The notes beneath the pieces are model-generated. The model made no database searches. It was not told the DNA's origin and worked only from the letters and a program-made list of their open reading frames with translations. 64,000 bases of DNA from Neotabrizicola shimadae (GTDB taxonomy: Bacteria; Pseudomonadota; Alphaproteobacteria; Rhodobacterales; Rhodobacteraceae): the NCBI RefSeq assembly GCF_019623905.1, contig NZ_CP069370.1:1674001-1738000 (forward strand), written 5' to 3'. A program made the position numbers and the translations under genes. Below, piece by piece: positions 18,003 through 27,212 of this stretch; within the stretch, counting starts at the first letter, position 1; every line of letters begins with the position of its first letter.

Positions 18003-18365
18003 TCAGCCCGGCGGACCGCTCGGCCGGGTGAGGATGAACACCGCCACCGCCGCGACGATGGCGAGATGCACCCCCACCAGCAGGGGCGACAGCCCCATCA
18101 GCCAGCCGATCACGACAGAGGCCGACATCATGCCGACCGAAAGCGCCTTGGCCCAGGGGGCAATGGCGCCGTAATCCTGCCAGTTCAGGATGATCGGCCC
18201 GAATTGCGGATGCGCCAGAAGCCAGGCATGCAGCCGCTCGGACGATCGCGAAAAGGCCAGCGCCGCCAGAATGATGAAGGGCGCGGTCGGCATGATGGGC
18301 AGAAACAGCCCGATCACGCCAAGCGCCAGGGCAAGACAGCCCAGAACAAACCAGAGGGTGCGCAA
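18003..18365 (-). CDS. DUF454 (YbaN) family small membrane protein
   Basis: 120 residues. The core TLWFVLGCLALALGVIGLFLPIMPTAPFIILAALAFSR, in shorter pieces, shows the invariant LPxxPTxPF motif, and then HxWLxxHxxFGPxIxxW and two further hydrophobic spans, all DUF454 features. It is an inner-membrane protein of unknown function. I use TTG at 18365 as start because AGGAG lies about 7 nt upstream and the family begins at this point; the frame stays open upstream but without family similarity. Confidence 0.78.
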   Translation of the reverse strand: MRTLWFVLGCLALALGVIGLFLPIMPTAPFIILAALAFSRSSERLHAWLLAHPQFGPIILNWQDYGAIAPWAKALSVGMMSASVVIGWLMGLSPLLVGVHLAIVAAVAVFILTRPSGPPG

Positions 18366-18474
18366 CGTCGTGCTCCTGCCCGATGGGGCCTCTTGCAATT
18401 TCCGATATATTTTGTCAACTAAAGCTGTCCAGCCCTGAGCCAGACTGAACCCTGCTTGGCGAAAGGCGCAAGAC

Positions 18475-18612
18475 ATGTCTCCCGATTTCCTTCTGTCCCT
18501 CGATTCCCTGGCGCGTCTGATCGGCTTCGGACTTCCGCCCGGCCTGCGCGCGCTGTTCGGCGCGGTGGAACCGCCCCCGCCCTCGGATCGTGCGCGGGAG
18601 GCACGGGCATGA
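18475..18612 (+). CDS. Small 45-residue protein, unknown
   Basis: A 45-codon frame, MSPDFLLSLDSLARLIGF ... ending in DRAREARA, whose TGA overlaps the ATG of the next gene (ATGA). The coupling, and a hydrophobic amphipathic N-terminal half, suggest a real leader-like or partner protein, though the length makes this uncertain. It lies divergent to the DUF454 gene across a 109-nt AT-richer gap that contains TTGACA on the minus strand (18413-18418). Confidence 0.45.
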   Translation: MSPDFLLSLDSLARLIGFGLPPGLRALFGAVEPPPPSDRAREARA

Positions 18613-19028
18613 AGGCGGATACGGTTGGGCAAGAGGCCGCAGACGGGCTGTTGCCGGTGCTGCGTGAACTGTGCCGCGGCGCGGGGGCGGACGGTAGCCT
18701 GCCGCTGACGCCGCGCGCACTTCATGCTGCGCGTGAGGCCTGGGGCGCGGCGGCGCTGCTGCGTCTGTCGGGCATCGCGCGGGTTCTGGGCGAGGTGCGG
18801 CTGTCGCGGCGGGCGGTGTTTCACTATTCCAACCCCGATTGCCCCTGCTGCCGCCACAAGCTCACGCCGAACGAGCGCGCTTTCCTGTCGCTGGTACGCG
18901 CCGGCATCGCCGGCCAGAAGACGGCCGCGACCGGCGCGGCGCTGATCCTGACCGAGGGCGGGCCGGTGGAGCCCGCGCGCAACGCGGCTCTGGCGCTGCG
19001 CGGGGTCTGGAGCGCGGGGCCGGTCTGA
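18609..19028 (+). CDS. Conserved hypothetical protein with CPCC motif
   Basis: 139 residues. The C-terminal half contains HYSNPDCPCCRHKLTPNE, a half zinc-ribbon-like DCPCC knot, then FLSLVRAGIAGQ and a tail. I do not recognise a characterised family. The gene is translationally coupled to the 45-residue frame upstream and is convergent with cobO. Metal or Fe-S binding by the close cysteines is possible; nothing else supports a function. Confidence 0.6.
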   Translation: MKADTVGQEAADGLLPVLRELCRGAGADGSLPLTPRALHAAREAWGAAALLRLSGIARVLGEVRLSRRAVFHYSNPDCPCCRHKLTPNERAFLSLVRAGIAGQKTAATGAALILTEGGPVEPARNAALALRGVWSAGPV

Positions 19029-19044
19029 GGCCGGAGACCCGGAC

Positions 19045-19698
19045 TCAGAACTCCACGCCCGGTTGGGCCTTGATGCCCGACCGGAAGGGGTGCTTCACCA
19101 GCGTCATCTCTGTGACCAGATCGGCCGCTTCGACCAGCGCCTCGGGCGCGCCGCGCCCGGTGAGCACGACATGGGTGAGCGGCGGCTTTTCGGCGGCGAG
19201 GAAGGCCAGCACCTCGGCGGTGTCGAGATAGCCGTAGCGTAGCGCGATGTTGATCTCGTCCAGCAGCACGAGGCGGATGGACGGATCGCGGATCAGCTCT
19301 TTCGCCTTGTCCCAGCCGCGCGCGGCGGCGGCGATGTCACGGGTCTTGTCCTGGGTTTCCCAGGTGAAGCCCTCGCCCATGGCGTGAAACTGGCAGAGAT
19401 CGCCGAAATGGGTGGTCAGAAGGCGGCGCTCGCCGGTGTCCCAGGCGCCCTTGATGAACTGCACCACGGCACAGGGCATCTGATGCGCGATGCAGCGCAG
19501 GATCATGCCGAAGCCGGACGAGGACTTGCCCTTGCCGGTGCCGGTATGGACGATGACCAGCCCCTTCTCGCCCGACTTGGTGGCCATGATCTTGTCGCGC
19601 GCGGCCTTCTTCTTGGCCATCTTGGTGGCGTGGCGGGCAAGCTCGGCCTCGGTCGCCTCGGGGCCGGGGGCGGCTTCGGTGTCGGGCTCTTCACTCAT
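19045..19698 (-). CDS. cobO: Cob(I)yrinic acid a,c-diamide adenosyltransferase
   Basis: 217 residues. The P-loop HTGTGKGKSSSGFGMILR and Walker B region LVLLDEINIALRYGYL define the CobO/BtuR family, which transfers adenosyl from ATP to cobalt. The TRDIAAAARGWDKAKELI and HVVLTGRGAPEALVEAADLVTEM segments also match. An Ala/Lys-rich N-terminal helix of about 35 residues precedes the core. I start at ATG 19698; an upstream in-frame ATG would add 14 poorly conserved residues. It is divergent from the riboswitch-led cob operon, so its own transcript does not contain that riboswitch. Confidence 0.93.
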   Translation of the reverse strand: MSEEPDTEAAPGPEATEAELARHATKMAKKKAARDKIMATKSGEKGLVIVHTGTGKGKSSSGFGMILRCIAHQMPCAVVQFIKGAWDTGERRLLTTHFGDLCQFHAMGEGFTWETQDKTRDIAAAARGWDKAKELIRDPSIRLVLLDEINIALRYGYLDTAEVLAFLAAEKPPLTHVVLTGRGAPEALVEAADLVTEMTLVKHPFRSGIKAQPGVEF

Positions 19699-19748
19699 TG
19701 CGGCGTTCCTTGTCCTTGACTCCGGCGTCCCCCGTGGCAAGAGGGGGC

Positions 19749-19930
19749 GGTGCTGGTTCCTGTCCTAGGGCAGGCGAAGAGGGAATGCGACAGGGAAGCG
19801 ACGCTTCCTGAAGCGCAGCCGCCCCCGCGACCGTGACCGGAGAGGCCCCGTTGCCACTGGCAGTTTGCCGGGAAGGTGGGGGCCGGGGGGTGTTGCCCCG
19901 CTCCGCAAGCCGGGAGACCTGCCAGCGCGA
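19749..19930 (+). promoter_or_regulatory. Cobalamin riboswitch 1 (ahead of DUF1636-cobW-cobN)
   Basis: The leader shows the B12-element blocks in order: GGTTCCTGT near 19754, the B12-box region around GCCGCCCCCGCGACCGTGA, GCCACTGG, CGGGAAGG and finally AGCCGGGAGACCTGCC at about 19909. Such RNAs bind adenosylcobalamin and repress the downstream genes. The end lies about 90 nt before the DUF1636 start. Boundaries are approximate. Confidence 0.9.
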
Positions 19931-20017
19931 AGGAGTTGAACCGGCGGACGGGGTGTTCCGCGGCGGGACGGCCGGTTGCGCCGCGCTGCCTATCCCCGTT
20001 TCGCCGAAGGAGTGGAT

Positions 20018-20377
20018 ATGGCGGTCCTGTCCGTCTGCATCACCTGCAAGGCCGGCACAGCTGTGGCCGAGGGCGAGCCCTGCCCCGGCGCGCGGCTGCA
20101 TGCGGCGCTTCAGCCGGGCGTGCCGGGCGTGCGCGTGGTGGCGGTGGAGTGTCTGTCGGTCTGCGACCAGGGCTGTTCGGTGGCCCTGTCCGGTGCGGGA
20201 CGCTGGACCTATGTCTATGGCCGGATGAGCGAGGCCGATGCGCCCGCCATCCTGGAGGGCGCCGCGAAATATGCAGGATCGGCCGATGGGCTGGTGCCCT
20301 GGCGGGAGCGGCCCGAGATTTTCCGCAAGCGGGTGGTCGCCCGCGTTCCCCCCATTTCGCAGGAGGCCGCCGAATGA
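20018..20377 (+). CDS. DUF1636 metal-binding protein, cobalamin-operon associated
   Basis: 119 residues. MAVLSVCITCKAG, the CLSVCDQGCSVALSG stretch and the late PWRERPEIFRKRVVARVP match DUF1636, a thioredoxin-like 2Fe-2S ferredoxin-type fold with conserved cysteines. It commonly precedes cobW in alphaproteobacterial cob operons and is thought to help cobalt handling. I chose ATG 20018, where a GAAGGAG ribosome site is 6-7 nt upstream. Its stop overlaps the cobW ATG. Confidence 0.85.
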   Translation: MAVLSVCITCKAGTAVAEGEPCPGARLHAALQPGVPGVRVVAVECLSVCDQGCSVALSGAGRWTYVYGRMSEADAPAILEGAAKYAGSADGLVPWRERPEIFRKRVVARVPPISQEAAE

Positions 20378-21408
20378 GCGATCTGTCCAAGACCCCCGTC
20401 ACCGTGATCACCGGCTTCCTGGGCAGCGGCAAGACCACGCTGATCCGCCACCTGATGCAGAACCCGCAAGGGCGGCGGCTGGCGGTGCTGGTGAACGAGT
20501 TCGGCACGGTGGGGGTGGATGGCGACATCCTGAAATCCTGCGCCGACGAGAACTGCCCGGAGGAGAACATCGTGGAACTGGCCAACGGATGCATCTGCTG
20601 CACCGTGGCCGAGGATTTCATCCCGACGATGGAGGCGCTGCTGGCGCGGCCCAACCGGCCCGATCACATCCTGATCGAGACCTCGGGCCTGGCGCTGCCC
20701 AAGCCCTTGCTGAAGGCCTTCGACTGGCCGGCGATCCGGTCGCGCATCACGGTGGACGGCGTGGTGACGCTGGCCGATGCCGAGGCGGTGGCGGCGGGGC
20801 GGTTCGCGCCGGACGAAGCGGCGGTGGCGGCGCAGGCGGAGGCTGACCCCGGCGTGGACCACGAGACGCCCTTGAGCGAGGTGTTCGAGGACCAACTGGC
20901 CTGCGCCGACCTGGTTCTGCTGACCAAGGCGGATCTGGCGGGCGAAACGGGGCTGGCCGCGGCGCGGGCGGTGATCGAGGCCGAGGCGCCGCGCAAGCTG
21001 CCGATCCTGCATGTGACCGACGGCGCGGTGGACCCGCGCGTGCTTCTGGGGCTGAACGCGGCGGCCGAGGATGACTTGGCCGCGCGGCCCTCGCACCATG
21101 ACGGCATGGACGACCACGAGCACGACGATTTCAACTCGGTGGTGGTGGAGTTGCCCGAGGTGGCCGACCCGGAGCTGCTGGCCGAAGCCGTGCGGCGGCT
21201 GGCGCGCGAACTGAACATCCTGCGGGTGAAGGGCCATGTCGCGGTGGCGGGCAAGCCGATGCGGCTTCTGGTGCAAGCGGTGGGCGAACGGGTGCGGCAC
21301 CAGTACGACCGGCCCTGGGGCGCCAGCCCCCGCCTGTCGCAGCTGGTGGTGATCGCCGAGCGCGCCGACATTGACGAGGCCGCGATCCGGGCGGTGCTGG
21401 GGGCCTGA
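20374..21408 (+). CDS. cobW: CobW GTPase, metal-chaperone for cobalamin synthesis
   Basis: 344 residues of the COG0523/CobW G3E GTPase family. It has Walker A GFLGSGKTTL, the CxCC metal motif in ANGCICCTV, the Walker B-like ETSGLALP and the GTP-specificity NKxD equivalent LLTKADL. A His/Asp-rich stretch HHDGMDDHEHDD follows at about 245, then the CobW C-terminal domain. It is believed to deliver cobalt to the CobNST chelatase; cobN follows directly with a TGATG overlap. Confidence 0.94.
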   Translation: MSDLSKTPVTVITGFLGSGKTTLIRHLMQNPQGRRLAVLVNEFGTVGVDGDILKSCADENCPEENIVELANGCICCTVAEDFIPTMEALLARPNRPDHILIETSGLALPKPLLKAFDWPAIRSRITVDGVVTLADAEAVAAGRFAPDEAAVAAQAEADPGVDHETPLSEVFEDQLACADLVLLTKADLAGETGLAAARAVIEAEAPRKLPILHVTDGAVDPRVLLGLNAAAEDDLAARPSHHDGMDDHEHDDFNSVVVELPEVADPELLAEAVRRLARELNILRVKGHVAVAGKPMRLLVQAVGERVRHQYDRPWGASPRLSQLVVIAERADIDEAAIRAVLGA

Positions 21409-24400
21409 TGCACGTCGTCTTCCGGGAAAGCCACGGGCTGGAAGGGACGGAAACGCCCTTCGATCTGGGTCAGGATCCCGCTGACCTGGTGGCCTTGAGC
21501 TTTTCCGACAGCGACCTTGGCGCGCTGGCCGCCGGCTGGCACCGCGCCAAGGCCAGCGCGCCGCTGCCCACCTTGCGGCTGGCGAACCTTGTCGCCCTGA
21601 AGCACCCCCTGTCGGTCGATACCTGGGCAGACCGCACGCTTCCCGGCGTGAAGGGCGTCATGGTGCGGGTGATCGGGGGCGAGCCCTACTGGGCCTATGG
21701 CCTGGCCACGCTGGCCGATCTGGCCCGCAAGCGGGGCTTTGCGCTGGCCGTTCTGCCGGCCGATGGCCGCCCGGATGCGCGGCTGGACGAATTGTCCACC
21801 CTGCCGGTCTCGACCCTGCGGCGGCTTTCGGCGCTGATGGAAGCGGGCGGCGCGGTCGCTGCGCAGGCGGCGCTGGCGCAGATGGCGCTGGCGGCGGGGC
21901 TCTATGCCGGGCCGGTGATGGGGGCGAAGTCGGTGCCCGATTTCGGCCTCTACGACCCGGCGGCGGGGGTTGTGACCGCGTTTCCCGAAGGCCCGCTCGC
22001 ACTCGTCTCCTTCTACCGCAGCTACCTGACCGCCGGCGATACCGCGCCGGTCGATGCGCTGATCGAGGGACTGCGCCAACGCGGGATGGCTGCGATCGGC
22101 CTCTTCGCAACCTCACTGAAGGCGCCAGGCTTCCGCGACTGGCTGGCCGACGCCCTACCCCGCGCTCCGGAGGTCATCGTCAACGCCACCGCCTTCTCGG
22201 CCCGGGGCGACGACGGCACGACCCCCTTCGACGGCTGGGACTGCCCTGTGTTCCAGGTTGCGCTGTCTACCGCGCGCCGGCGGGACTGGGCCGCCTCGGA
22301 CCGCGGCCTGTCGCCCGCTGACCTCGCCATGCATGTCGTGCTGCCCGAGGTGGATGGCCGCCTGTTCGCCGGGATCGTCAGCCACAAGTCGCCGGGCCGG
22401 CGCGACCCCGACCTGCAGTTCAGCCGCTTTGCCCATCGGACAGACCCGCAGGCGCTGGAGGCCGCGCTGGACCGGATTCTTGCGCATCATCGCCTCGCCC
22501 GTCTTGCGCCGCAGGACAAGCGGCTGGCGGTGATCCTGTCCTCCTACCCCGGCCGGGCGCATAACCTGGCCCATGCCGTCGGGCTGGACGCACTGGCCTC
22601 GACCGAGGCGCTCATGGCCGACCTCGCGGCAACCGGCCATGACTGCGCGCCGGTTCCCGACCTGGCGGCGCATCTGCATGTTCTGGCCACAGATACCCCG
22701 TGGGGGCCAGGTGGGCTGGAATCCCCCCCTGCGCAGTCCGAAACCTGGCCGGTGGCCACCTATCGCGAAGCCATCGCCACCTTGCCCGAAACGCTGCAAG
22801 CCCAGCTTCATGGCGCCTGGGGCGTGCCCGAAGATGACCCGGCGGTCGCGGAGGGCGCCTTCCGCTTTCCGGCGATCCGCTCTGGCAAGGTGCTCATCGC
22901 GCTGCAACCGGAACGCGGCGAAACCGCGGTCCGGGACGCCGAGTATCACGACTTGTCCCGCGTGCCGCGCCATGCCTATGTCGCGTTCTACCTGTGGCTT
23001 CGGGCGCAGGGCATCGACGCGCTGGTGCACATGGGCGCGCATGGCACGCTGGAATGGCTTCCGGGCAAGTCCGTGGCGCTTGGCCCCGACTGCTGGCCCG
23101 AGGCGCTGACCGGGGCCACACCTGTGATCTACCCCTTCATCGTCAACGATCCCGGCGAGGCGGCGCAGGCCAAGCGGCGGATCGGGGCGATCACAATCGG
23201 CCACCTCCCGCCGCCCCTTGCTCTGGCGAGCCTGCCCGAAGGGCTGGCGAGCCTGGAGCGGCTTCTGGACGAATACTCCACCGCCGACGGTCTGGACCCC
23301 GCCCGCCGCGACCGGCTGATCGCCGATATTCGGGCCGAGGCGCGAGCGAGCGGCGTGGAGGAGGACCTGGGCCTGCCGAAGGGCGCCAGCATGGCCGAAG
23401 CGATCACCCGGATCGACCGCTTCGTCTGCGACCTGAAGGAAAGCCAGTATGGCGAGGGGTTGCATGTCTTTGGCCGGGGCGCCTGCGGCGAGCAGGAGCA
23501 CGAGGGGCTGATGGCGGCGCTTTCGGGCCGCAAGGTCGCGCCGGGCCCGGCGGGTTCGCCCAACCGGGGGCGCAGCGACGTGCTGCCCACCGGGCGCAAC
23601 CTCTTTGCCGTCGATCCGCGCGCGGTGCCGACGAAGGGCGCCCATGCGCAGGGCGTGAAGATGGCCGAAGAGCTTTTGCGCCGCCACCTGCAGGATCAGG
23701 GCGACTGGCCGAAGGGTCTGATCGTGGACCTCTGGGGCAGCGCCACCATGCGCACCGCGGGCGAGGATTTCGCCATGGCCCTGCACCTCGCGGGCCTCAC
23801 GCCGCAATGGGATGCGGGCTCGGGCCGGGTCTCGGGTTTTGTCGTGATCCCGCCGACCGAGCTGGGCCGGCCGCGCATCGACGTGACATTGCGCGTCTCG
23901 GGCCTGTTCCGCGACATCTTCCCGGGCCTTGCGCAACTGTTCGAGGCCGGGGCCGAGGCGCTCGCCGCACGCGATTGGGAGGGCGAGGAGAACCCCTACA
24001 TCGCGCGCGAGGCCAGGGTCTTCGGGCCGAAGCCCGGCGCCTATGGGCTTGGCATGGGCGCGATGCTGGACGAGTTCACCGAAGAAGCGCGGGCGGCGGC
24101 GGGCGAGGCCTGGCTTGCGGCCTCCTCCTTCGCCATCGGCGCGGACGGCACGTCGCGCCCGGACCGCAAGGGGATCGAGGCGCGGGTGAAGGGGGCGGAT
24201 GCCTTTGTCCATGCGCAGGATCTGGGCGAAAGCGACGTGCTGCTGGCCGCCGACTATGCCGCGCACGAAGCGGGTGTGGCGGCGGCGGCGCGGGTGCTGA
24301 CCGGCCGCGCGCCGGCGCTCTATCATCTGGACATCACCAAGGCCGATGCGCCCCGCGCGCGGACGCTGACTGAAGAGATCGCCCGGGTGGCGCGCGCGCG

Positions 24401-24716
24401 CGCGGCCAATCCGGCCTGGGCCGGGGGCATGATGGCCCATGGCTTCCGCGGCGGCGCCGAGATTGCCGCGACGCTGGAGCATATGGCGGCCTTTGCCCAT
24501 CTGGCCGGCGTGGTGCCCTCGCATCTGTTCGACCTTTACCACGAGGCGACGCTCGGCCGCGACGAGGTGCGGGAGTTCCTTGCCCGCGAGAACCCCGGCG
24601 CGCTGGCGGCGATGGAGGACATGTTCCGACGGCTGGCGGAGGCGGGGCTTTGGGTCACGCGGCGCAACTCCATTGCCGTGTCGCTTCAGGTCGGGGCTCT
24701 GGAGGTCGGGCGATGA
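21408..24716 (+). CDS. cobN: Cobaltochelatase subunit CobN
   Basis: 1,102 residues. The large magnesium/cobalt chelatase subunit inserts Co(II) into hydrogenobyrinic acid a,c-diamide using ATP and the CobST complex, marking the aerobic pathway. Family segments include VHMGAHGTLEWLPGKSVAL, ESQYGEGLHVFG and VDLWGSATMRTAGEDFAMAL, and the late MAHGFRGGAEIAATLEHM. The length is toward the short end for CobN (commonly about 1,100-1,280). cobS and cobT are not in this window. Confidence 0.95.
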   Translation: MHVVFRESHGLEGTETPFDLGQDPADLVALSFSDSDLGALAAGWHRAKASAPLPTLRLANLVALKHPLSVDTWADRTLPGVKGVMVRVIGGEPYWAYGLATLADLARKRGFALAVLPADGRPDARLDELSTLPVSTLRRLSALMEAGGAVAAQAALAQMALAAGLYAGPVMGAKSVPDFGLYDPAAGVVTAFPEGPLALVSFYRSYLTAGDTAPVDALIEGLRQRGMAAIGLFATSLKAPGFRDWLADALPRAPEVIVNATAFSARGDDGTTPFDGWDCPVFQVALSTARRRDWAASDRGLSPADLAMHVVLPEVDGRLFAGIVSHKSPGRRDPDLQFSRFAHRTDPQALEAALDRILAHHRLARLAPQDKRLAVILSSYPGRAHNLAHAVGLDALASTEALMADLAATGHDCAPVPDLAAHLHVLATDTPWGPGGLESPPAQSETWPVATYREAIATLPETLQAQLHGAWGVPEDDPAVAEGAFRFPAIRSGKVLIALQPERGETAVRDAEYHDLSRVPRHAYVAFYLWLRAQGIDALVHMGAHGTLEWLPGKSVALGPDCWPEALTGATPVIYPFIVNDPGEAAQAKRRIGAITIGHLPPPLALASLPEGLASLERLLDEYSTADGLDPARRDRLIADIRAEARASGVEEDLGLPKGASMAEAITRIDRFVCDLKESQYGEGLHVFGRGACGEQEHEGLMAALSGRKVAPGPAGSPNRGRSDVLPTGRNLFAVDPRAVPTKGAHAQGVKMAEELLRRHLQDQGDWPKGLIVDLWGSATMRTAGEDFAMALHLAGLTPQWDAGSGRVSGFVVIPPTELGRPRIDVTLRVSGLFRDIFPGLAQLFEAGAEALAARDWEGEENPYIAREARVFGPKPGAYGLGMGAMLDEFTEEARAAAGEAWLAASSFAIGADGTSRPDRKGIEARVKGADAFVHAQDLGESDVLLAADYAAHEAGVAAAARVLTGRAPALYHLDITKADAPRARTLTEEIARVARARAANPAWAGGMMAHGFRGGAEIAATLEHMAAFAHLAGVVPSHLFDLYHEATLGRDEVREFLARENPGALAAMEDMFRRLAEAGLWVTRRNSIAVSLQVGALEVGR

Positions 24717-25849
24717 GCTTCGACGTGAAAGGCTGGTGCCCCGGCGCGCTGCGCCCGATGGAATCGGGCGATGGCTGGGTGGTGCGCGTGCGCGTGCCGG
24801 GCGGACGAATGACGCCCGAGCAGGCGCGTGGCATCGCGGCAGCGGCGGCGCGGCATGGGAATGGGCTGATCGACCTGTCGGCCCGCGCAAATGTGCAGCT
24901 GCGCGGCGTGACGATGGAAAGCCACGCGCCGTTGATCGCCGAGTTGCGCGCGCTGGAGCTGATCGACCGCGACGAAAGCGCAGAGGCGCGGCGCAACATC
25001 GTGGTGCAGCCGTTCTGGACGGCGGGCGACGGCACCCTGGAGATGGCGACGGCCTTGGCCGAGGCGCTGGCCGCGACCGACCTGCCCTTGCCGGGCAAGT
25101 TCGGATTTGCGCTCGATACCGGCGCCCGGCCCGTGCTGCGTGCCCTTTCCTGCGACATCCGGGTGGAGCGTCATGGGCAGGGGTTCCTCGTTCTGGCCGA
25201 TGGGGCAACGGCGGGCGCCGTGGTGGCAGAGGCCGATGTGACCCAGGCGGCGCTGGACCTGGCACGGTGGTTCGTGGACTCCGGCGGGATCACCGCCGGG
25301 CGGGGGCGGATGCGGCCACATCTGGCGCGGGCGGCGCTGCCGGACGCCTTTCGCGCGGCGCCAAGGGCGGATTGCCCGGATCTCGTGGCGAAATCCGGCC
25401 CCTGCCCCGGCGGCGCCCTGGTAGCGCTGGCCTTCGGGCAGATGCGGGCCGAGACGCTTGCCGCCCTGTCAGACCACGGCGCGCTGCGCGTGACGCCCTG
25501 GCGGATGCTGCTGGTGGAAGGCGTGGCTGCCCCGCCCGCCATCCCCGGGCTGTTGACCGACCCCGAGGATCCGCTGACCCGCGTGGTGGCCTGCACCGGC
25601 GCGCCGGGTTGCCCGCAAGCGCGGCAGTCCACGCGCGATCTGGCCGCGCGGCTGGCCCCTGCCGTGCCCGTGGGGCGCTTGCTGCATGTCTCGGGCTGCG
25701 CCAAGGGCTGCGCCCATCCCTTCCCCGCCGACTTCACGCTCACCGCGACCGGGGCCGGCTTCGACCTTGTCCGCAACGGCCGGGCCGGCGATGTGGCCCT
25801 GGCCCATTCGACGACCGACCAGATCACACCGGAAAGCCTGACCTTCTGA
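24713..25849 (+). CDS. cobG: Precorrin-3B synthase CobG
   Basis: 378 residues, a sulfite/nitrite reductase-like Fe-S monooxygenase that converts precorrin-3A to precorrin-3B with O2. It has the N-terminal ferredoxin-like repeat (WVVRVRVPGGRMTPEQ, IDLSARANVQLRGV) and the 4Fe-4S cysteines in VACTGAPGCPQA and HVSGCAKGCAHP near the C terminus. It marks the oxygen-dependent route. The ATG overlaps the cobN stop. Confidence 0.93.
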   Translation: MSFDVKGWCPGALRPMESGDGWVVRVRVPGGRMTPEQARGIAAAAARHGNGLIDLSARANVQLRGVTMESHAPLIAELRALELIDRDESAEARRNIVVQPFWTAGDGTLEMATALAEALAATDLPLPGKFGFALDTGARPVLRALSCDIRVERHGQGFLVLADGATAGAVVAEADVTQAALDLARWFVDSGGITAGRGRMRPHLARAALPDAFRAAPRADCPDLVAKSGPCPGGALVALAFGQMRAETLAALSDHGALRVTPWRMLLVEGVAAPPAIPGLLTDPEDPLTRVVACTGAPGCPQARQSTRDLAARLAPAVPVGRLLHVSGCAKGCAHPFPADFTLTATGAGFDLVRNGRAGDVALAHSTTDQITPESLTF

Positions 25850-26478
25850 TGCCCCATATCTATGAAACCGACGGCGCCGCGATCTATCTGCAAAGCTTCG
25901 CCACCATCCGGGCCGAGGCCGAGCTTGCCCGCTTTACCCCCGAGGAAGAGGTGGTTGTGGTGCGCATGATCCATGCCGCGGGCATGGTGGGGCTGGAACG
26001 CTTTGTCCGCTTCACCCCCGGCATGGCGGTTGCGGCGCGGGCGGCGCTGGAGGCGGGCGCGCCGATCCTGTGCGATGCGCGCATGGTCAGCGAGGGGATC
26101 ACGCGTCCGCGCCTGCCGGCGGGAAACCAGGTGATCTGCACACTGCACGATGCGGGCGTGGCGGAACTGGCGCGCGAGATGGGCACGACCCGTTCGGCCG
26201 CGGCGCTGGAATTGTGGCGGCCGCATCTGGCGGGATCGGTTGTGGCCATCGGCAATGCGCCGACCGCCCTGTTCCACTTGCTGAACATGCTGGAAGACCC
26301 CACCTGCCCGCGCCCCGCGGCGATCATCGGCTGCCCGGTGGGCTTTGTCGGCGCCGCCGAATCCAAGGCCGCGCTGATGGAGGCGCCGCCCTGCCCGGCC
26401 GTGATCGTCGAGGGGCGGCTCGGCGGGTCCGCCATAACCGTGGCCGCGGTCAACGCGCTGGCCAGCCGGAAGGAATGA
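25849..26478 (+). CDS. cobH: Precorrin-8X methylmutase CobH
   Basis: 209 residues. CobH moves the C-11 methyl group to C-12, giving hydrogenobyrinic acid. It shows the catalytic-His context VVRMIHAAGMVG, the DARMVSEGITRPRLP segment and NAPTALFHLL with IGCPVGFVGAAESK, all diagnostic. The start overlaps the cobG stop. Confidence 0.95.
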   Translation: MPHIYETDGAAIYLQSFATIRAEAELARFTPEEEVVVVRMIHAAGMVGLERFVRFTPGMAVAARAALEAGAPILCDARMVSEGITRPRLPAGNQVICTLHDAGVAELAREMGTTRSAAALELWRPHLAGSVVAIGNAPTALFHLLNMLEDPTCPRPAAIIGCPVGFVGAAESKAALMEAPPCPAVIVEGRLGGSAITVAAVNALASRKE

Positions 26479-26480
26479 CC

Positions 26481-27212
26481 ATGGGACGGGTTCTGTGCTG
26501 TGGCCTGGGGCCGGGCGATCCGGGGCTGATCTCGGTGAAGGCCGACCGCGCGATCAGGGCTGCGGCCCATGTCGCCTATTTCCGCAAGAAGGGCCGCGCC
26601 GGTCAGGCGCGTGCCATCGTCGAGGGGATGCTGGCGCCGGGTGTCACGGAATATCCGATGGAGTATCCGGTGACGACGGAACTTCCCTTCGACAGCCCCG
26701 GCTACATCGACGCGCTGGCGCAGTTCTATGACGCCTGGGCCGACCGGCTGGCCGGCCTTGCCGCAGGGGCCGAAGTGGTGGTGCTCTGCGAAGGGGACCC
26801 TTTCCTGTACGGCTCGTTCATGCACCTGTGGACCCGATTGAAGGACCGCGTGCAAGTGGATGTGATTCCAGGAATTCCCGGCATGGCCGGCTGCTGGAAC
26901 GCGGCCAATGTGCCGATCACCTGGGGCGATGACGTGCTCAGCGTCGTGATGGGCACGCTGCCCGAGGACGACCTGGTCCGCCACATGGCCACGGCGGATG
27001 CGCTGGTGGTGATGAAGACGGGCCGCAACCTGCCCAAGGTGCGCCGTGCGCTGGCAGCGGCGGGCCGGCTGGACGAGGCTCTGCTGGTCGAGCGCGGCAC
27101 GATGTCGGGCGAGCGCGTCGTGCGGTTGGCCGAGGCGGCCGAGGCCGACTGCCCGTACTTTGCCATCGTGCTGGTGCCCGGCCAGGGCCGCCGGCCGGAG
27201 GTGGCAGAATGA
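26481..27212 (+). CDS. cobI: Precorrin-2 C20-methyltransferase CobI
   Basis: 243 residues of the tetrapyrrole methylase family. The N-terminal CCGLGPGDPGLISVKADRAI SAM-binding motif, VLCEGDPFLYGSFMHLW and VIPGIPGMAGCWNAANVPI identify CobI. ATG 26481 is chosen because AGGA lies 6 nt upstream; the ATG at 26475 has no room for a ribosome site. Its stop overlaps cobJ. Confidence 0.92.
   Translation: MGRVLCCGLGPGDPGLISVKADRAIRAAAHVAYFRKKGRAGQARAIVEGMLAPGVTEYPMEYPVTTELPFDSPGYIDALAQFYDAWADRLAGLAAGAEVVVLCEGDPFLYGSFMHLWTRLKDRVQVDVIPGIPGMAGCWNAANVPITWGDDVLSVVMGTLPEDDLVRHMATADALVVMKTGRNLPKVRRALAAAGRLDEALLVERGTMSGERVVRLAEAAEADCPYFAIVLVPGQGRRPEVAE

Noticed and set aside
22155-25265. Very long minus-strand reading frame of about 1,036 codons opposite cobN and cobG
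   Set aside because: It is antisense to well-supported CobN and CobG, is Arg/Pro/Gly-rich and shows no family motif; long antisense frames are expected in GC-rich DNA.
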